NCBI GenBank assembly: GCA_027625915.1
Contig: JANTQA010000075.1
Coordinates: forward strand, 2,418,001 to 2,482,000
Source of the DNA: Anaeramoeba flamelloides
Lineage: Eukaryota; Metamonada; Anaeramoebidae
Reading direction: 5' to 3'
DNA: 64,000 nt
Each line of letters opens with the position of its first letter. Position 1 is the first letter of the stretch. The notes beneath the pieces are model-generated. The model worked only from the letters and a program-made list of their open reading frames with translations. It was not told the origin of the DNA and searched no databases. Below are positions 46,700 to 59,018 of the stretch, in pieces. The position numbers were made by a program, and so were the translations under genes.

Positions 46700-48390
46700 T
46701 AATTAGTTATTTTAATTAAAAAAGTAATTTTTTTAACAATTAATCTACATTTTGGGATAAATTCAGAAAGATATTTTCTAACTTTGAAGTCTGAATATTG
46801 GTAATTCATTTTTGAAAGTTGTAGTAAAATCCGGATTTTTTTTCTGGGTTTATTTGAGTTTTTATAAATACAAGGAGCATTTTTAATTGATTTAGAGAAA
46901 CAAATATTACTATTTTGACTTATAATTTTTTTAGAGACATTCGAACCACATAATACTAATGTGATTTACACCCATAAACAACATACATAATTAAAAACTT
47001 CTCCTTGTTAAACACTAATCCCTTAACCTAAAAAAATATTTGAAAAAAGAAAACTTTACATTTATAAAATTTACAACAAAGACTTTTTATGATATTGCAA
47101 GTGATAATACAATGAAAAAACTTTTTTTGGTGTTTAGAATAAAATGAATTTAAAGATCTAGTCATTTACTGTAGATTTATTCCATACTCAAGGAGTGACT
47201 TGAAATCAAAAATATATTGTGAAATTATCCTTCTTTTGATTGACTAAACCCAAACAAACAAATAAAACAATTTGAAAAGATCATTTTGCTAAATAATTCC
47301 AATTCAAAAAAAAAGTTTATAAGCCTTCGTGATTCCAAAAAATCAAATAAAATAAAAAATTACTTGCTTCTTTTTTGAAAATTTCCAAATTTTTAAATTT
47401 CTTCAATTTAAAACAAATTGTTTTCTTTAAGTACACATTCAATTTAATTCATTTTAATCGAATTTGTGGTTATATTGTAACTCTCTATATTTAAAAAAAT
47501 AAGGATTTTGTATCAATCTTGAGATAATAATAACTTATTTGAGAATAGAAAAAATATGAAAAAAATAATATTCTTTGAGATCTCAAAAAGAACCAAAGAA
47601 GGACACTTCAAAACTCGCAGAATTGTTTTCAAAATTAAATATTCTAACATCCATTCAAATTGGAAATTGGGTGTCTTACTTTGGGGCATTTTTTCTAAAA
47701 ATGTCCGATTTTATGATTGTTGATTTTTGGAGATTTATCACATTTCACAGGTTGGTTAGTTTTTGATTGGTTATCAGGTACTCAGAAAAAACACAAATTT
47801 TTTTTAGTCCATTTCAGAAAATTATTGTTAATCATATGGCTAGGCTCTTAAAAGTTTTCAATTTCAGTAAAAATGGGAAAAAACAATTTGATCTCACTTA
47901 AAAACTTTTATTTCTGGGTTTCTTGTTTGATCAGAATTTTTTAGTCACTTTACATGAACAAATTGAGAAGTCTAAATTATCTTACAAGAACATATATTGA
48001 AAATATAGACTTATTGTCAAATATAACTCCTTTAAGAAAATGCTAGATTTAAACAAATAATAAAACAACAGCCCCTAGTCTCATTTTTTTAACAGATTAT
48101 TAATTGTTAAAATTCAACAATAAGTATAAAAAATCCAAAAAAGAACTTTATAAAAAAACCAAACCAATTTATGAAAGCAAGGTTATAATTCAAGAAAAGG
48201 GAAAATTGAAAAAAAAAAAATTGAAAAACCCAAAATCCAAAAAGATAATCCTAAAACCGAAATCTAAAAATTAAAAAAAAAAAAAAAGAATGGATTTTAT
48301 TTGAGACACCACTTATTAATCTCAAAAAATAAAATTGAAAATTCAAAGTTGAACATCCTTTTACTTAAATTTCCTCAAAGGTAATTTAAG
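46700..48390. other. Intergenic, includes inverted-repeat arm
   Basis: Bases 47,330-47,750 are the reverse complement of 6,900-7,340. A 63-codon frame inside it (47,575-47,766) is not kept in the other copy. A short LINE-end-like block lies at 48,350-48,412. No gene is called. Confidence 0.45.
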
Positions 48391-48399
48391 TTCAAAATC

Positions 48400-51250
48400 A
48401 TAGATTTCAAGATTGTCCAAATTCAAATTTAAAGTATCTGTGTATTTTAAAGAGGATTTAGTTGTTGGTAAATCTCACAAATTTTTATTGAGTGAGATCT
48501 AAGAAGGAAAAAATCACCGATTTTTCCAATTTTTGTCAGTCTCTTTTCCGTGATTCAAAAAAATGACAAAGAAGGTTGGTAAAAATTGACTTTTTGAAAA
48601 AATGACAGTCTATGTCATTATTTAAAACCCTTACACATCTTTGGCCATTTAAATAGTTTTTTTTTCGATTTCTGAGATAAGCTGAGAAGGTTTTGAAAAT
48701 GACATAGAGGGTCAATAAGGAGAAAAGTGAAAAAATTTTGATTGAAAAAGTCTGTTGTTTTACAATCAAGATATTTTATGAATAGTGTCTACGATATAGT
48801 GTTTGGAATTGGATTAAATTACTAAAATCCTCATTTCCCTCAATTGAAGGATCATTTTTTCTGGATTGATACAATTATATTTTTTTTTTTTTCAATAAGA
48901 AAAATGACTAATTGTGGCAATTACTATTGTGGAAAAAAAGCTCAACAGAGTTTTTAATTGGGTACTGAAAAAGAAAATGTAAAGCCAGATCAATTAATAA
49001 AAAGAATAAATAAATAAATAAAGATATCAATGAAGTATACAACACAATAACAGTTTTTTTAATACTATCTTATCGTCAGATTTCTTTTTTTTTGGTTGAT
49101 CAATTATTAAAAATTTGTTCAAAAAATTTACTATTTTTAAGATCGCCAAAACCAAATTAACAAATTTGATATGAAAGTAGATTGAAATTGTGTTTGTTGG
49201 TTTGATTGAAAATAATGTAATGGATTATTATTTGAAGTTAATTGGTTTCTTCTTTTAATTGATTCTGCTTTTCGTTTTCAGTAATGTTTATATAAAAAAT
49301 AATTGTGTTTCACTTTTTTTCTCTCTGTTTCACTTTTTTCTATAATGGTTATTATTTCCCAAATGATCCTAACATAAAAATTCTTCAAACGCTTTCACAC
49401 ACAACACCAACCAATTTATCTTGATATAACCAATAGTGTTTTCAGAGAAACGATCCAAACAAAAAAAAATTTATCAAAAAAGCACTAAAAAAATGTCAAG
49501 TACGTTTAGTATGGATCATGTTGTTTCACAAACAATCAGAGGAGACACTCTCCTCTTAGCCATGGTGGAGAGATTTACTTTTTGGAAAAACAAAAAGAAC
49601 CAAAGCCAAAGATCCAAAAAAAAATAATACAAACCCTTTTTTGTATTAATTAATACATGTGTCCTCGCACTACGTGAAAATTTATAATACCCTGAAATTG
49701 ATTTTCTATTCTGAATATTTATTTTTGTACAACAAACCGTAAAAGAGTTATTAAAGCTCATCATAAACCCAAAAATTATAATAGAAGATTGACACCAATA
49801 TCTCTATTTTTTGTTTTTGTAATCAATCAACAAATTCATCATAAAAATTACATTCATGTTGGATCTTCAATTTCCAAAATTGTTAAAATCTCAGATTTTT
49901 ACAATTTTAAATCAATGGTCGAAAAATACAATCAAGTTTCTCTTGTTTCTGTGATTTCTGATCTTGAGATAATTTAATTTTTGTTTTTGGTTTTTATCAA
50001 AAAAATAACCCGAATGAAGTAAGAGAAAATTGAAATTTTTGTCTTATGATCGTAATTGAATTTTCTATTTCTAAAAACAGAATTTTATCATAGACAACCA
50101 ATTTTTATGTCTTATAATATTTCTCACAGTCGGCCTGGAACGGATTAGTGGTTTGTGGAGACAATGTAACGATTCAAAGTAACCCATTGGTTAAAAATCA
50201 TTGACAATACGATCATTTTGCTTTAAAGTTGTTTATTGAGAATGTTTTTAATGTGTAAAAAATCGTGATTATTTTTTTTAGTTTCTTTTCCATGTACCTT
50301 AAGGTTTACAATACCTGGTTTTCTAGGACTCGTATCTCAAAATTTTTTGTTCACTTTTTCATTGAAAAAATTACTTAAAAAGATTTTTTTGAACCATTTT
50401 ATAGAATATTTTTAAGATCACTCAATCATAATGTAAATGAGATTGGAATATATCGGGTTGAGACAAATTCTTGAATTTCAAACAAAGTAGTTCTTAAGTT
50501 TTACAATCCCTGAAATTTGAAAAAAGATTATCTCGTGTCGGCCGGGTGCAGTGATTTGTTAATTTGGTTCTTAGCTGATCGATCTTGTCCTTGTTAGGGT
50601 TTTAATAGTGAATTCAAAATGCCAATTTTTGAAAAAAAAATTTTTTTTTTTCGAAAATCCAAATTAAAGAATATCAAGATTAATTGACTGGAACATAAGT
50701 ATTATAAAAATGTGGTTTGTGTTTTATTGATTGAAATTTTTAATTATGTTTGGTTTTATTTGGTTTTTTTGAAAAAAAATTTTTTTTATTCAGTATAATT
50801 ACAAAAAGGGAAATCAATATTTTCTTCTACAACCCAAAAATCAAAATTTGTTCTTAAACACCTACCAACCAATTTCTTTCTTAGACTCTTCAATTTGGAT
50901 TTTCGAAAAAAAAAAAAATAAATTGTCAAAAATTGTCATTTTGAATTCACTATTAAAACCATTACCAAGGACAAGATCGATCAGCTAAGAACCAAATTAA
51001 CAAATCACTGCACCCGACCGACATGAGATAATCTTTTTTTCAAATTTCAGGGATTGTAAATCTTAACAGGTGTTCAAGTTCACGTATCTCAAAATTTTTT
51101 GTTCTTTTTTTCATTTAAAAAATTACTTAAAAAGATTTTTTGAACCAAATTGGAGAATATTTTAAAGATCACTCAATCATAATGTAAATGAGATTGGAAT
51201 ATATTGGGTTGAGACAAATTCTTGAATTTCAAAGGTCGTCCTTAAGTCAA
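48400..51250 (+). repeat. Repeat S, second direct copy, interrupted
   Basis: Direct match to 37,620-40,500, including GACAAAGAAGGTTGG, GGATCATGTTGTTTC, GGAGACACTCTCCTCTTAG and AATACGATCATTT. Near its 3' end it is split by an inverted-repeat element at about 50,494-51,067, which is flanked by two copies of a segment of about 190 bases. Confidence 0.75.
50494..51067. mobile_element. Inverted-repeat element with ~150-base arms
   Basis: About 570 bases. The left arm has TTTACAATCCCTGAAATTTG, ATTATCTCGTGTCGGCCGGG and TTAGCTGATCGATCTTGTCC, and the right arm is the reverse complement with few differences. The centre is AT-rich and non-coding. The arm ends are much less AT-rich than the surroundings. 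It behaves like a non-autonomous DNA element; no clear short target duplication is visible because both flanks are long direct repeats. Confidence 0.8.
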
Positions 51251-52390
51251 TTTTTCATCTTTAAAATAAATTACTATTCTTTACCAATTGAAAAATGAAA
51301 AATTTTAGTTCACATTCCAAAATATTTTTTGTAACCTTTCATAAGTCGAAAGAAAACCCAAAGATCTTTACAACATCTTATTGAAATGATATGATTAAAC
51401 AAGAAATTAAACTTTCTTATTAAACTCGAAGACAAATTTTTGGCTCTGTTAAATTGATTGTAATAGTTAGAATTAATATTTGTTTTGGAAATTGAAATAA
51501 AAATTTTCAATAATTAATTGGAATATAACAATTTTAAAAACTTTCTAAATCGAATTAATTAATAGCCTATTAAAATGGAGTAATGGGAATTGTGATTGTG
51601 TCGGATTGTCAAACAGAATTTCTTTTTGATAATGTCGAAAAGTGAATATAAATCATTGACAAAGAGTCCAAAAGCAATTGAAACAAGATCTTAATTCCAA
51701 GTAAAAATGAATTCAAGGGAACTAGTCTCTGTTTAAATTTTTTTACCTAAATTTAATAGAGATTTTGGAAATTTTTTTGCCAATTACTTCGATTTGAAAA
51801 CCTCTGTTTGTTTTCAATATTAAACATATTTCTAGATCAGGAATCCTTGTTTAGAAATTGCTCAAAAAAATAATAGAGAATAGTTCCTTAAGTATGATTA
51901 AAAAAAAGCATTTAACTTTGAAACAAAAAATGTATTATTTGGTGGTTATACTTTTTGTAAAAAATGTAAATCGAATTATGTATCAAATTTTTTTTGAAAT
52001 TAGAACATTTTCTCAACCAGTCAAAGGTGTGTTCTCTAGAGTTTGGTTTCTTTACTTATTCATTGAACTTTCTCACACCAACAACAATGAAAATTGAGAT
52101 CTTTTCCATATTGTTTAGAATTGGTCATTTTTGAAATAAAAAAAAAAAATTGATATTTAAAAATAAATGCTTTTAAAATAAGACAATTGGGTTGTTCTGA
52201 AAGACAATTTTCTAAGAACTCTTGGTGTGTTGTTTATAACCTATTTTTTCTTTTGAAGTTTGACCATTTTCAAATCGTTCTTTAATCTTCAGTAAAATGA
52301 CCAATTAAAAGTGGTTATGATTTTTTAATCCAGTTTTTCGTTTTTTTTATAGTAAAAGATCTATTTTTCACGACAAGACAAATAAGGATT
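51251..52390. other. Intergenic AT-rich sequence
   Basis: Open frames of 66 and 79 codons at 51,310-51,510 (minus) and 51,858-52,097 (plus) lack recognisable domains. No gene is called. Confidence 0.35.
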
Positions 52391-52394
52391 TGAT

Positions 52395-52553
52395 TTCTAA
52401 ATTGTAATAATTTTAACTTCATTTTCAATTTCCTTTTTCAAATAGAGATCGATGTTCAAAACTACAAACCTACTTCTTTGAGAACTCTATTTAATAAGAA
52501 AAACTTGGAAAAGGAAGTGAACATTATGTTCACATCGATAATTTAAACACCAG
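52395..52553. mobile_element. MITE, CTGGTATTT family, copy 3
   Basis: Shares CTACTTCTTTGAGAACTCTA and AAGAAAAACTTGGAAAAGGA text with 4,009-4,176. The right end ACACCAG is followed by TA; the left end is eroded. Confidence 0.65.
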
Positions 52554-52719
52554 TATCACAATCCATATAGAATATTTGATCAATTTTTTTGAGACTTTCA
52601 GTTTGACAATTCTGATCTTTTCAAACATTCAGATCCTAGTTCATCATTTTTCTAATTTCAAATACTTGAACAAGGTTTTTTAGAAAAAACAAAAAGAGAT
52701 TTAGAAAAATGATTTAACG

Positions 52720-54420
52720 ACTACGTTTGAAATTCAACAATTTGTCTCAAACCCAATATACTCCAATTTCTTTTACATTATGATTGAGTGATCTTGGAAA
52801 TATTTTCCTCTTTGGTTCAAAAAATCATCTTAAGGTAATTTTTTAAATGAAATATCAAAAAGAAATTTTGAGATACGTGAACTCGAACACCTTTTTAAGG
52901 AATGTGAAAATGAAATTGAAAAATCACCACGAGTTTCTTGCACAAAAAATTGAAGATCTTCAAAAAACACTTCTCAATAAACAACTCTAACTTTCGAATA
53001 TTACATTGTTAGGATTTTTGAATGTTGGGTTCCTTGAATTGTTCTAGTAATTCGTAAACCAGATTAATTCACGACAAAGGGGTTGAGGGTTTCTCTTGTT
53101 TTTTGTTTGGTTCTTGTTGTTTTTCCTTGAATAAATCTCCCCACCATGACTAAGAGGAAAGTGTCTCCTCGAATTGTTTTTGGAACAATACGATCGATCC
53201 CAAACGCACTTCACATCTTTTTTGATAAAATTTTTTTTATTTGGATCCTTTCTCTCAGAACGCAATTTGTTGTGCCAATATAAATTCGGTTGAGGTGTTG
53301 TGGAAAAGGTTTGGTGGTTCTTTGCATTCAAGGATCTTTTGAAAATTAATATTTGCAAAAATTAGTCAGCTTTTTTTTATTTAACAATTAAAATATGTCC
53401 CTACAAACCAAAAAACACTAAAAATGAAAAACTGATCAAATACTTTCCATTAATACAATTAAAAAAACAAAATGATAAAATAAAAATAAACAAAGTTTCA
53501 ATTTAACTTTTTCTTGAAAACTTTTTTTGCCAAAATCATTGAATTCACACTTGAAATTATGTATATTTTTAGATTCAATATCTTGTTTTAACTCATTTAC
53601 TAAAATAAATTCTAAATTCTGGGAATTTTCTTTTTTCAAAAAGGCACTAATTTGGTCCTCAAATGTTTTTTTTAGTTTTAAATGGTAAAATTAAAAAAAA
53701 GTTAAACTAAAAGGATAAACTCTCTGGAAAGGCATTCTAATTTAATATATTAACTTACTCTTTGATTTCAAACTTTTTTCAACCCCAATTTTTCAAAAAA
53801 AAAATAAAAAAGTGCAAAGTAATTTCAAAAAATAATTTTGATATTCAAAAGTTGAGAGTGTTTTTATTCTAAAAAAAATTATCCCAGTGGTTAATTGAAT
53901 TAAGTATGAAACTTAGATTTCGAAAAATATTAATCAGAAAAAAATAGTGCTTAATTTTATTAAAAACATATTGTCTATGTGGAGAAAAAATGATCTTTCA
54001 ATTTTTGGAAATGAGGATTTTAATGGATTTGATCGATACAATTTTCAAGTATGTGTCAAAAAATGTCTTTATTGTGAAACAACAGACAACTTTTTCATCA
54101 AAATTTTTCGATTTTCTCCATTGTGAACTTTTAGTTGAAAGTGGCAAATCTTCTCATCTTCTCTCTCAATCCAAAATAAACCAAAGAACCCCTCCATCAT
54201 CGTCTTAAGGTTTGCCACTTTCACCTAAATTGCAATTTTCTCAAAAAGCTGTTTTTTCGCCAACCTTCTTTGTCATTTTGAGATACGCTGAGAGATAACT
54301 CCAGTTAAAAAATGTCTTTTTTTTCTACTTACATCTCACTGAATAAAAATTTGTGAGATTTACCAACAACCAAACCAGGATAAAAATACATAAATCTTTG
54401 TATTTGAAGAGCAAACGTCG
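52720..54420 (-). repeat. Repeat S, inverted copy
   Basis: Reverse complement of 37,620-40,500 with internal deletions: 52,740 pairs with about 40,470, 53,340 with about 39,340 and 54,380 with about 37,650. A 104-codon minus-strand frame at 53,044-53,358 is longer than in other copies but has no known domain. Confidence 0.75.
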
Positions 54421-54812
54421 TCGTTAAAATAGAAAACATTGTCGAATTTTTCCCTAATTTTTTAGGAAATCTAAAAAATTTTAAAATATTATTTTAACTT
54501 TTAAAAGACTCTGAAACTGATTTGAAGAATCCCAAACTGTTTTTTAAGTTTTCAAGTTTTTCAAAAGTTTAAATTTGTAAAAACTTAACGATCCAACTTT
54601 TATGAGATTTAGGATATTTGAAACAGATCCAAAATAAGAGACTTAATTTAGTAAAATAAAAGTGTTGTGACTATTTTGAAAGTGACTTCCATTTTAATGT
54701 TATTCTTGTCTATTTTTCTTACAAGACTTGATTTCTCATTTTTTTATATTTTGTTTTATTTTTATTATTTTTTAATAAACTAAACAACGAGAAAAAAAAA
54801 ACGCCTTATCAA

Positions 54813-55140
54813 ATGTACTTTTCCAAAAAGCATCAAAAATTGAAAAGAAGCAAACACAAACAAAAATCTGATAAGAAAAACAAGAACAAGAACAAGAACA
54901 AGAACACGAAGAAGAAACATTCCGAAAAAGAAAAAAAAATCACCGAGCTTTCACAAATTACCCAACCTATTGAAAAACGAATTCCCAAATGTGAAAATTG
55001 CAATAAAAAACAATCTCAATTCTATTGTACCAAATGTGAAGTCTATTATTGTGCTAAATGTGAAGAAAAATTACACAGAAAAGTTTTAAAAAAACACAAA
55101 AAGCATCTGTACAAAGCTCCATACAATGAATTAGTCAAAA
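54813..55140 (+). CDS. B-box zinc-finger protein, exon 1 (copy 2)
   Basis: Inverted paralogue of the gene at 40,587-40,931, differing by a few residues in the Lys/Asn tract and linker (for example a shorter NKNKNKN run). The B-box CENC, QFYCTKCEVYYCAKC and LHRKVLKKHKKH are fully conserved. The exon ends at 55,140 before GTAAAT, in phase 1. Frame past that point becomes Phe-rich and is probably intron. No second exon was found before the next repeat block, so the gene may be truncated or its remaining exons unrecognisable. Conservation of the zinc ligands in both copies argues for function until recently. Confidence 0.6.
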
Positions 55141-55955
55141 GTAAATTTTTTTATTTTTTTTATTTTTTTTTATTTTCTTTTGATTTTTTATTTTTTCGTA
55201 GTTATTTTTTTTTGATTTTTATTCAATTTCTTTTTAAGCAACTGCTGTTGACTTTTTTTTTTTTTTTTTTTTGATCTTACTTTTTAATCAAACCTTCTTG
55301 CGTTTTTTTTCGTTTTCTTACAAAAAGAACAACAACCTTTTTTGTTTTTGAAATTGATATTAATTTTTTATTTATTTTATTCTTTTGTTGTTCTTTTTTG
55401 ATTCTGAAACAAACAAATCCTTTCTCCCAGAAAAAAAAATTGTTTTGTATTCAAAGCTTTTTCAATTCTTCAAGTAAAGGTTACTTTGGTGTTCAGGATC
55501 TTTTCAAGATCTAAAATTTTTAATTTTTTTTTTTTAGAATTGAAAAAAAAACATTGAAAATTGAAAAGGAAAAGAAAATTGAAAAAAAGAAAATTTAAAA
55601 TTGAAAAAAGAGAAATTGAAAATTAATAAACCCCCCCCTTAATAAAATCCCTTTTGAAGATATGAATAACCTTTTTAAGGACCACATATCCGTTGATAGT
55701 ATTGGTGAATAATCTCTACTCAAAATTCCCTTTTGAGAATAGATCGATCAAGGAGTGAAAAATTGTTCAAAAAAATTCCACAACAACAACATTTTTTTCA
55801 ATTTTTTTTGGTTTTTTAATCTTTTGAAATTTGTATATTTTAATTTAAACTTAACGAGACTTTTGTTTGTAAATAAAAATAAAAGTTGGATTAGGAAAAT
55901 ATTTTACAATTTTAAAATTGAAAACAAAAAAGTTAAAAGTAAAAATTTGCCAAAA
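55141..55955. other. T-rich intronic or intergenic sequence
   Basis: Poly-T, GAAAA-rich text (55,540-55,625) and a C8 run at 55,631-55,638. It could hold the intron and lost 3' exons of the B-box gene; none was recognised. Confidence 0.4.
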
Positions 55956-55959
55956 ATGT

Positions 55960-57060
55960 TGAAAACTACTTTTCATATCTACCAAAATCGCAGATTTATT
56001 TCATTGTATTTCAACGAATTCTAAATATTTCAGAATCATTGTGCTTTAAATGATATTTAAGTGTTAATTTTAAATTTCAAGGGATTAAATATATTGAAAT
56101 AAAGCTATTTAATACTATTATACAAAATAAAATTGAAACAAAATCTTTTTAAATTTTTAAATGCAATGACTGAGTTTTATTTTCATATCTTTCATTTTAT
56201 TTTTATATTTCAATATGTTTATTTATTCCAAAATGAAATATCTTTAAATGTGGAATTTTCCTTGTTAAAAATTTAGGAAATCTCAAATTAAAATCCGATT
56301 TAACCTCTCCAAAGAATGAGAAAACCCAACTCAGAAGGTTATTACTGAGGATATTCATTTATAAATTTAGATTCAAAATTTTTTAAAAAAAAAATCAATC
56401 TATAATAAAATTTTGGTAAAACTTCAAACTATCATTTTCCAAGATCCTGAATTTTGAAAAAACGAAAGATTTTTATTTTTTATATTTTTTCAAAACTGAT
56501 CTTACTGTTGAAATTTATGTGAGACTTGTAAACAACACCAATTATATACTCTCTTAATAATTCAGGAATTTTGATCTCAAAAGGTGGATCTTCAAGAAGA
56601 GTTTGACTGAATCTAAAACTAAATCTTAATTGGTTTCTGAATTTTTAAATTTTTGTATTTTTAACATTATAAAATTAATGGTTTTGTGATTAAAAAACGC
56701 AAAAAATAACAATTTAGAAATATTTTTATTTTTATTTTCATAATCACTCCAATAACTTGAAATTATTTTTTAAAAATTGAAAAGATTTCTAAAAAAATAA
56801 AGATAATATTTGCCAAATATTCTAAAAAACCATTTCGTTCCAAGAATATGATTTGATGTCGATTAGTAATCTCCATTATAAATGATTAAAATTTATGATT
56901 ATTTTTAATTTATGTTAAATTATTTTTGTAATTCCATTATTTGAATTTTTCATGTTAAAAATTTTTTTAATCTCATTTTCAATATAAACTCCCTTTCAAA
57001 ATCATTGTCCCAATAAAAATCAAATTTTAAAGAAAAATATTTTTAATAATGGAAGTTATC
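55960..57060 (-). repeat. Block R, inverted copy
   Basis: Reverse complement of 33,600-34,800. The open frame of the other copy is broken here. Confidence 0.8.
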
Positions 57061-57399
57061 TATTATAATATAAAAATTTCGATTTTAATATTCAGTTCTA
57101 TACTCAAGAGATATTTATTTTTTGCCTAAAAATAAAAGAAATTGAAATAAAAAAAACAGTTAAAAAAAAATGGGAAATTTAGTTTGAAAGAAGAATTACA
57201 TAAAAAATAGAAAGTTTAAAAAATTAGTATAACCCATTTATTGATTCTCCTTCCATTTGAATAACTAAATCTAATCTCTTTTTCATATTTGAAACCAATT
57301 TTTCCATTAATTCATCTGTTACTTTTTTCCAATTTTTCATTTTCATTTTCCATTTTAACACTATTGAAAAAATAAAAAAGAGAAAAAATGATTTATTTT

Positions 57400-57655
57400 T
57401 TTTTTTTTTATTGTTGAAGAAGTGTAAATTACACTCTAGATACCCTTTTACTTAAATCCCCTTTCAGAAATTTAAGCGTAAAATCATAGATTTCACGATT
57501 ATTAATTAATGAAAATAGTTTCAAACTGTTTGTTTGAAATTAATTCATTAAGATTTATTGCTTTTTTTTTAATTTGTTATGAAATATTAATCTATCTTTT
57601 TCATATGAAGGACAGACCCATAAAAAATGATCAATATTTTCAATAATTTCTTGTT
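57400..57655 (-). mobile_element. LINE 3'-end fragment
   Basis: Direct match to 15,990-16,240: T13 run, TATTGTTGAAGAAGTGTAAA, AAGCGTAAAATCATAGATTT, and minus-strand coding for the terminal DHFLW(V) motif near 57,610-57,640. It stops at TTGTTTTAATAAAGAGATC, the start of repeat P. Confidence 0.85.
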
Positions 57656-58230
57656 TTAATAAAGAGATCTAAATATTTGAACAAACTATAGATCAAATGA
57701 AATAGGTTACTTTATTAAGTTTTTTAGAACTTTATAGATGGTTTGAATCTATAAAGTTCTGGTTTTTAAGAATAAGATTTGGTTTTCGAAATTTTCTTTT
57801 CAGTTGCTTTTCTTTTTTTTTTTATTTTTTTTTTTTTTTTGTGTTATTTTTTTTTTTATTATTTTATTTTTTTTTTTTTTTTGCAAGTTTCCCAAATCTT
57901 GTTTTCGCAAAATCCCAGTATAAGATACCGACTCGACAGTAAGAAACCCAGTCCAAGTAACGACTCGACAGATCGTACGGAAAGTTCAATTCGGTTCACT
58001 TTGGTTGGCTTCAGATCGCATTCGTTGGATTCAGTTCAGTTGCATAAGTCCTCGTCGAAGATCTGATCATTAACAAGTTTGGTTGGGTTAGTCATGACCA
58101 AGTCAACCAATTCTTATAATGATTTTTTATATTTTTTACCTTTCCCAAACACCTAAAAAAACAAAAATAGAAGGAACCTAAGGAACCCAAGCAACTTAAG
58201 AAGGGAAATTTGGAAAAGCTAAAAAGTATA
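57655..58230 (+). repeat. Repeat P, second core-bearing copy
   Basis: Direct match to 28,410-28,960. The core (about 57,885-58,130) is clearly richer in G and C than its surroundings. It sits directly between a LINE end and block Q, so it lies at a duplication junction. Confidence 0.8.
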
Positions 58231-58235
58231 AAAAA

Positions 58236-58295
58236 TCTAAAATCTTTGATTTTATGAAAAATTTTTAAAATCTGGAAAAGCTAACAACAAAAAGG
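58236..58295. repeat. Half foldback module A at block Q edge
   Basis: AAATCTTTGATTTTATGAAA... CTGGAAAAGCTAAC corresponds to the inner and right arm of the module at 33,090-33,166, in reverse orientation. It is the outer boundary of the Q duplication. Confidence 0.6.
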
Positions 58296-59018
58296 TGAAC
58301 TTTTAGTACTCAGCCCTAAATGGAAAAATTGAAAAAGAAAAACCAATTTTTTTGTTAACCTCTGTGATATAATGTCTGTACCTTGAAAATAAATCTTTAT
58401 TTTTGTTTTGATCTCTAATATCATTTATTTTGAGATCTATTTTTCAACAACAAATCACAAAAAAAAATGAACATTTTTAAAACATGATTTCACAAAATAA
58501 TTAATTATTGAATTTTTGGAACCAAAATTTCAAGAATAATGTGATGGTTCAATATTTTGTTTGAAAAAATATAAGATTTTATTTTAATACAATCAATTTC
58601 ACAAAATCTTGACAAATAATTTCAGAATTACTATCAAAATTTCACAAAATTGAATAACAAATGAAAGTAGGTAAATTTTATAGTTTTGTCAAAAGTTAAA
58701 TTGTTAAAAAAATAAAACAAAATTTATTTTATTTTATATTTGTGAATATTTTTTTGTGAAATTTATTTTTTTTTTCTATGAAAAATGAAAATGAAAATTC
58801 CTTGGTAATATTTTTAATTTTCTTGTTTGATATAAACAACTTTTATTTTTAACAAATATTGGTAATTTTAAAATAAGCTTAGAATTTTATAAAAAAAAAC
58901 AAATTATATCCCCAAAAACTTATTCAAAATTTTTAATTTTAAAACTATTTAAAAATTTTAATTATTTTTTCAACTATATATATATATATATATATTATTT
59001 ATATTTTATTCCAAAAAG

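Noticed and set aside
49436-49627. 63-codon frame with an MDHVV motif as a gene
   Set aside because: It lies in repeat S, and the equivalent regions near 39.5, 53.2 and 63.8 kb use different frames.
53044-53358. 104-codon minus-strand frame in repeat S as a transposon protein
   Set aside because: Other S copies break or shift it and no domain is recognisable; kept as repeat only.
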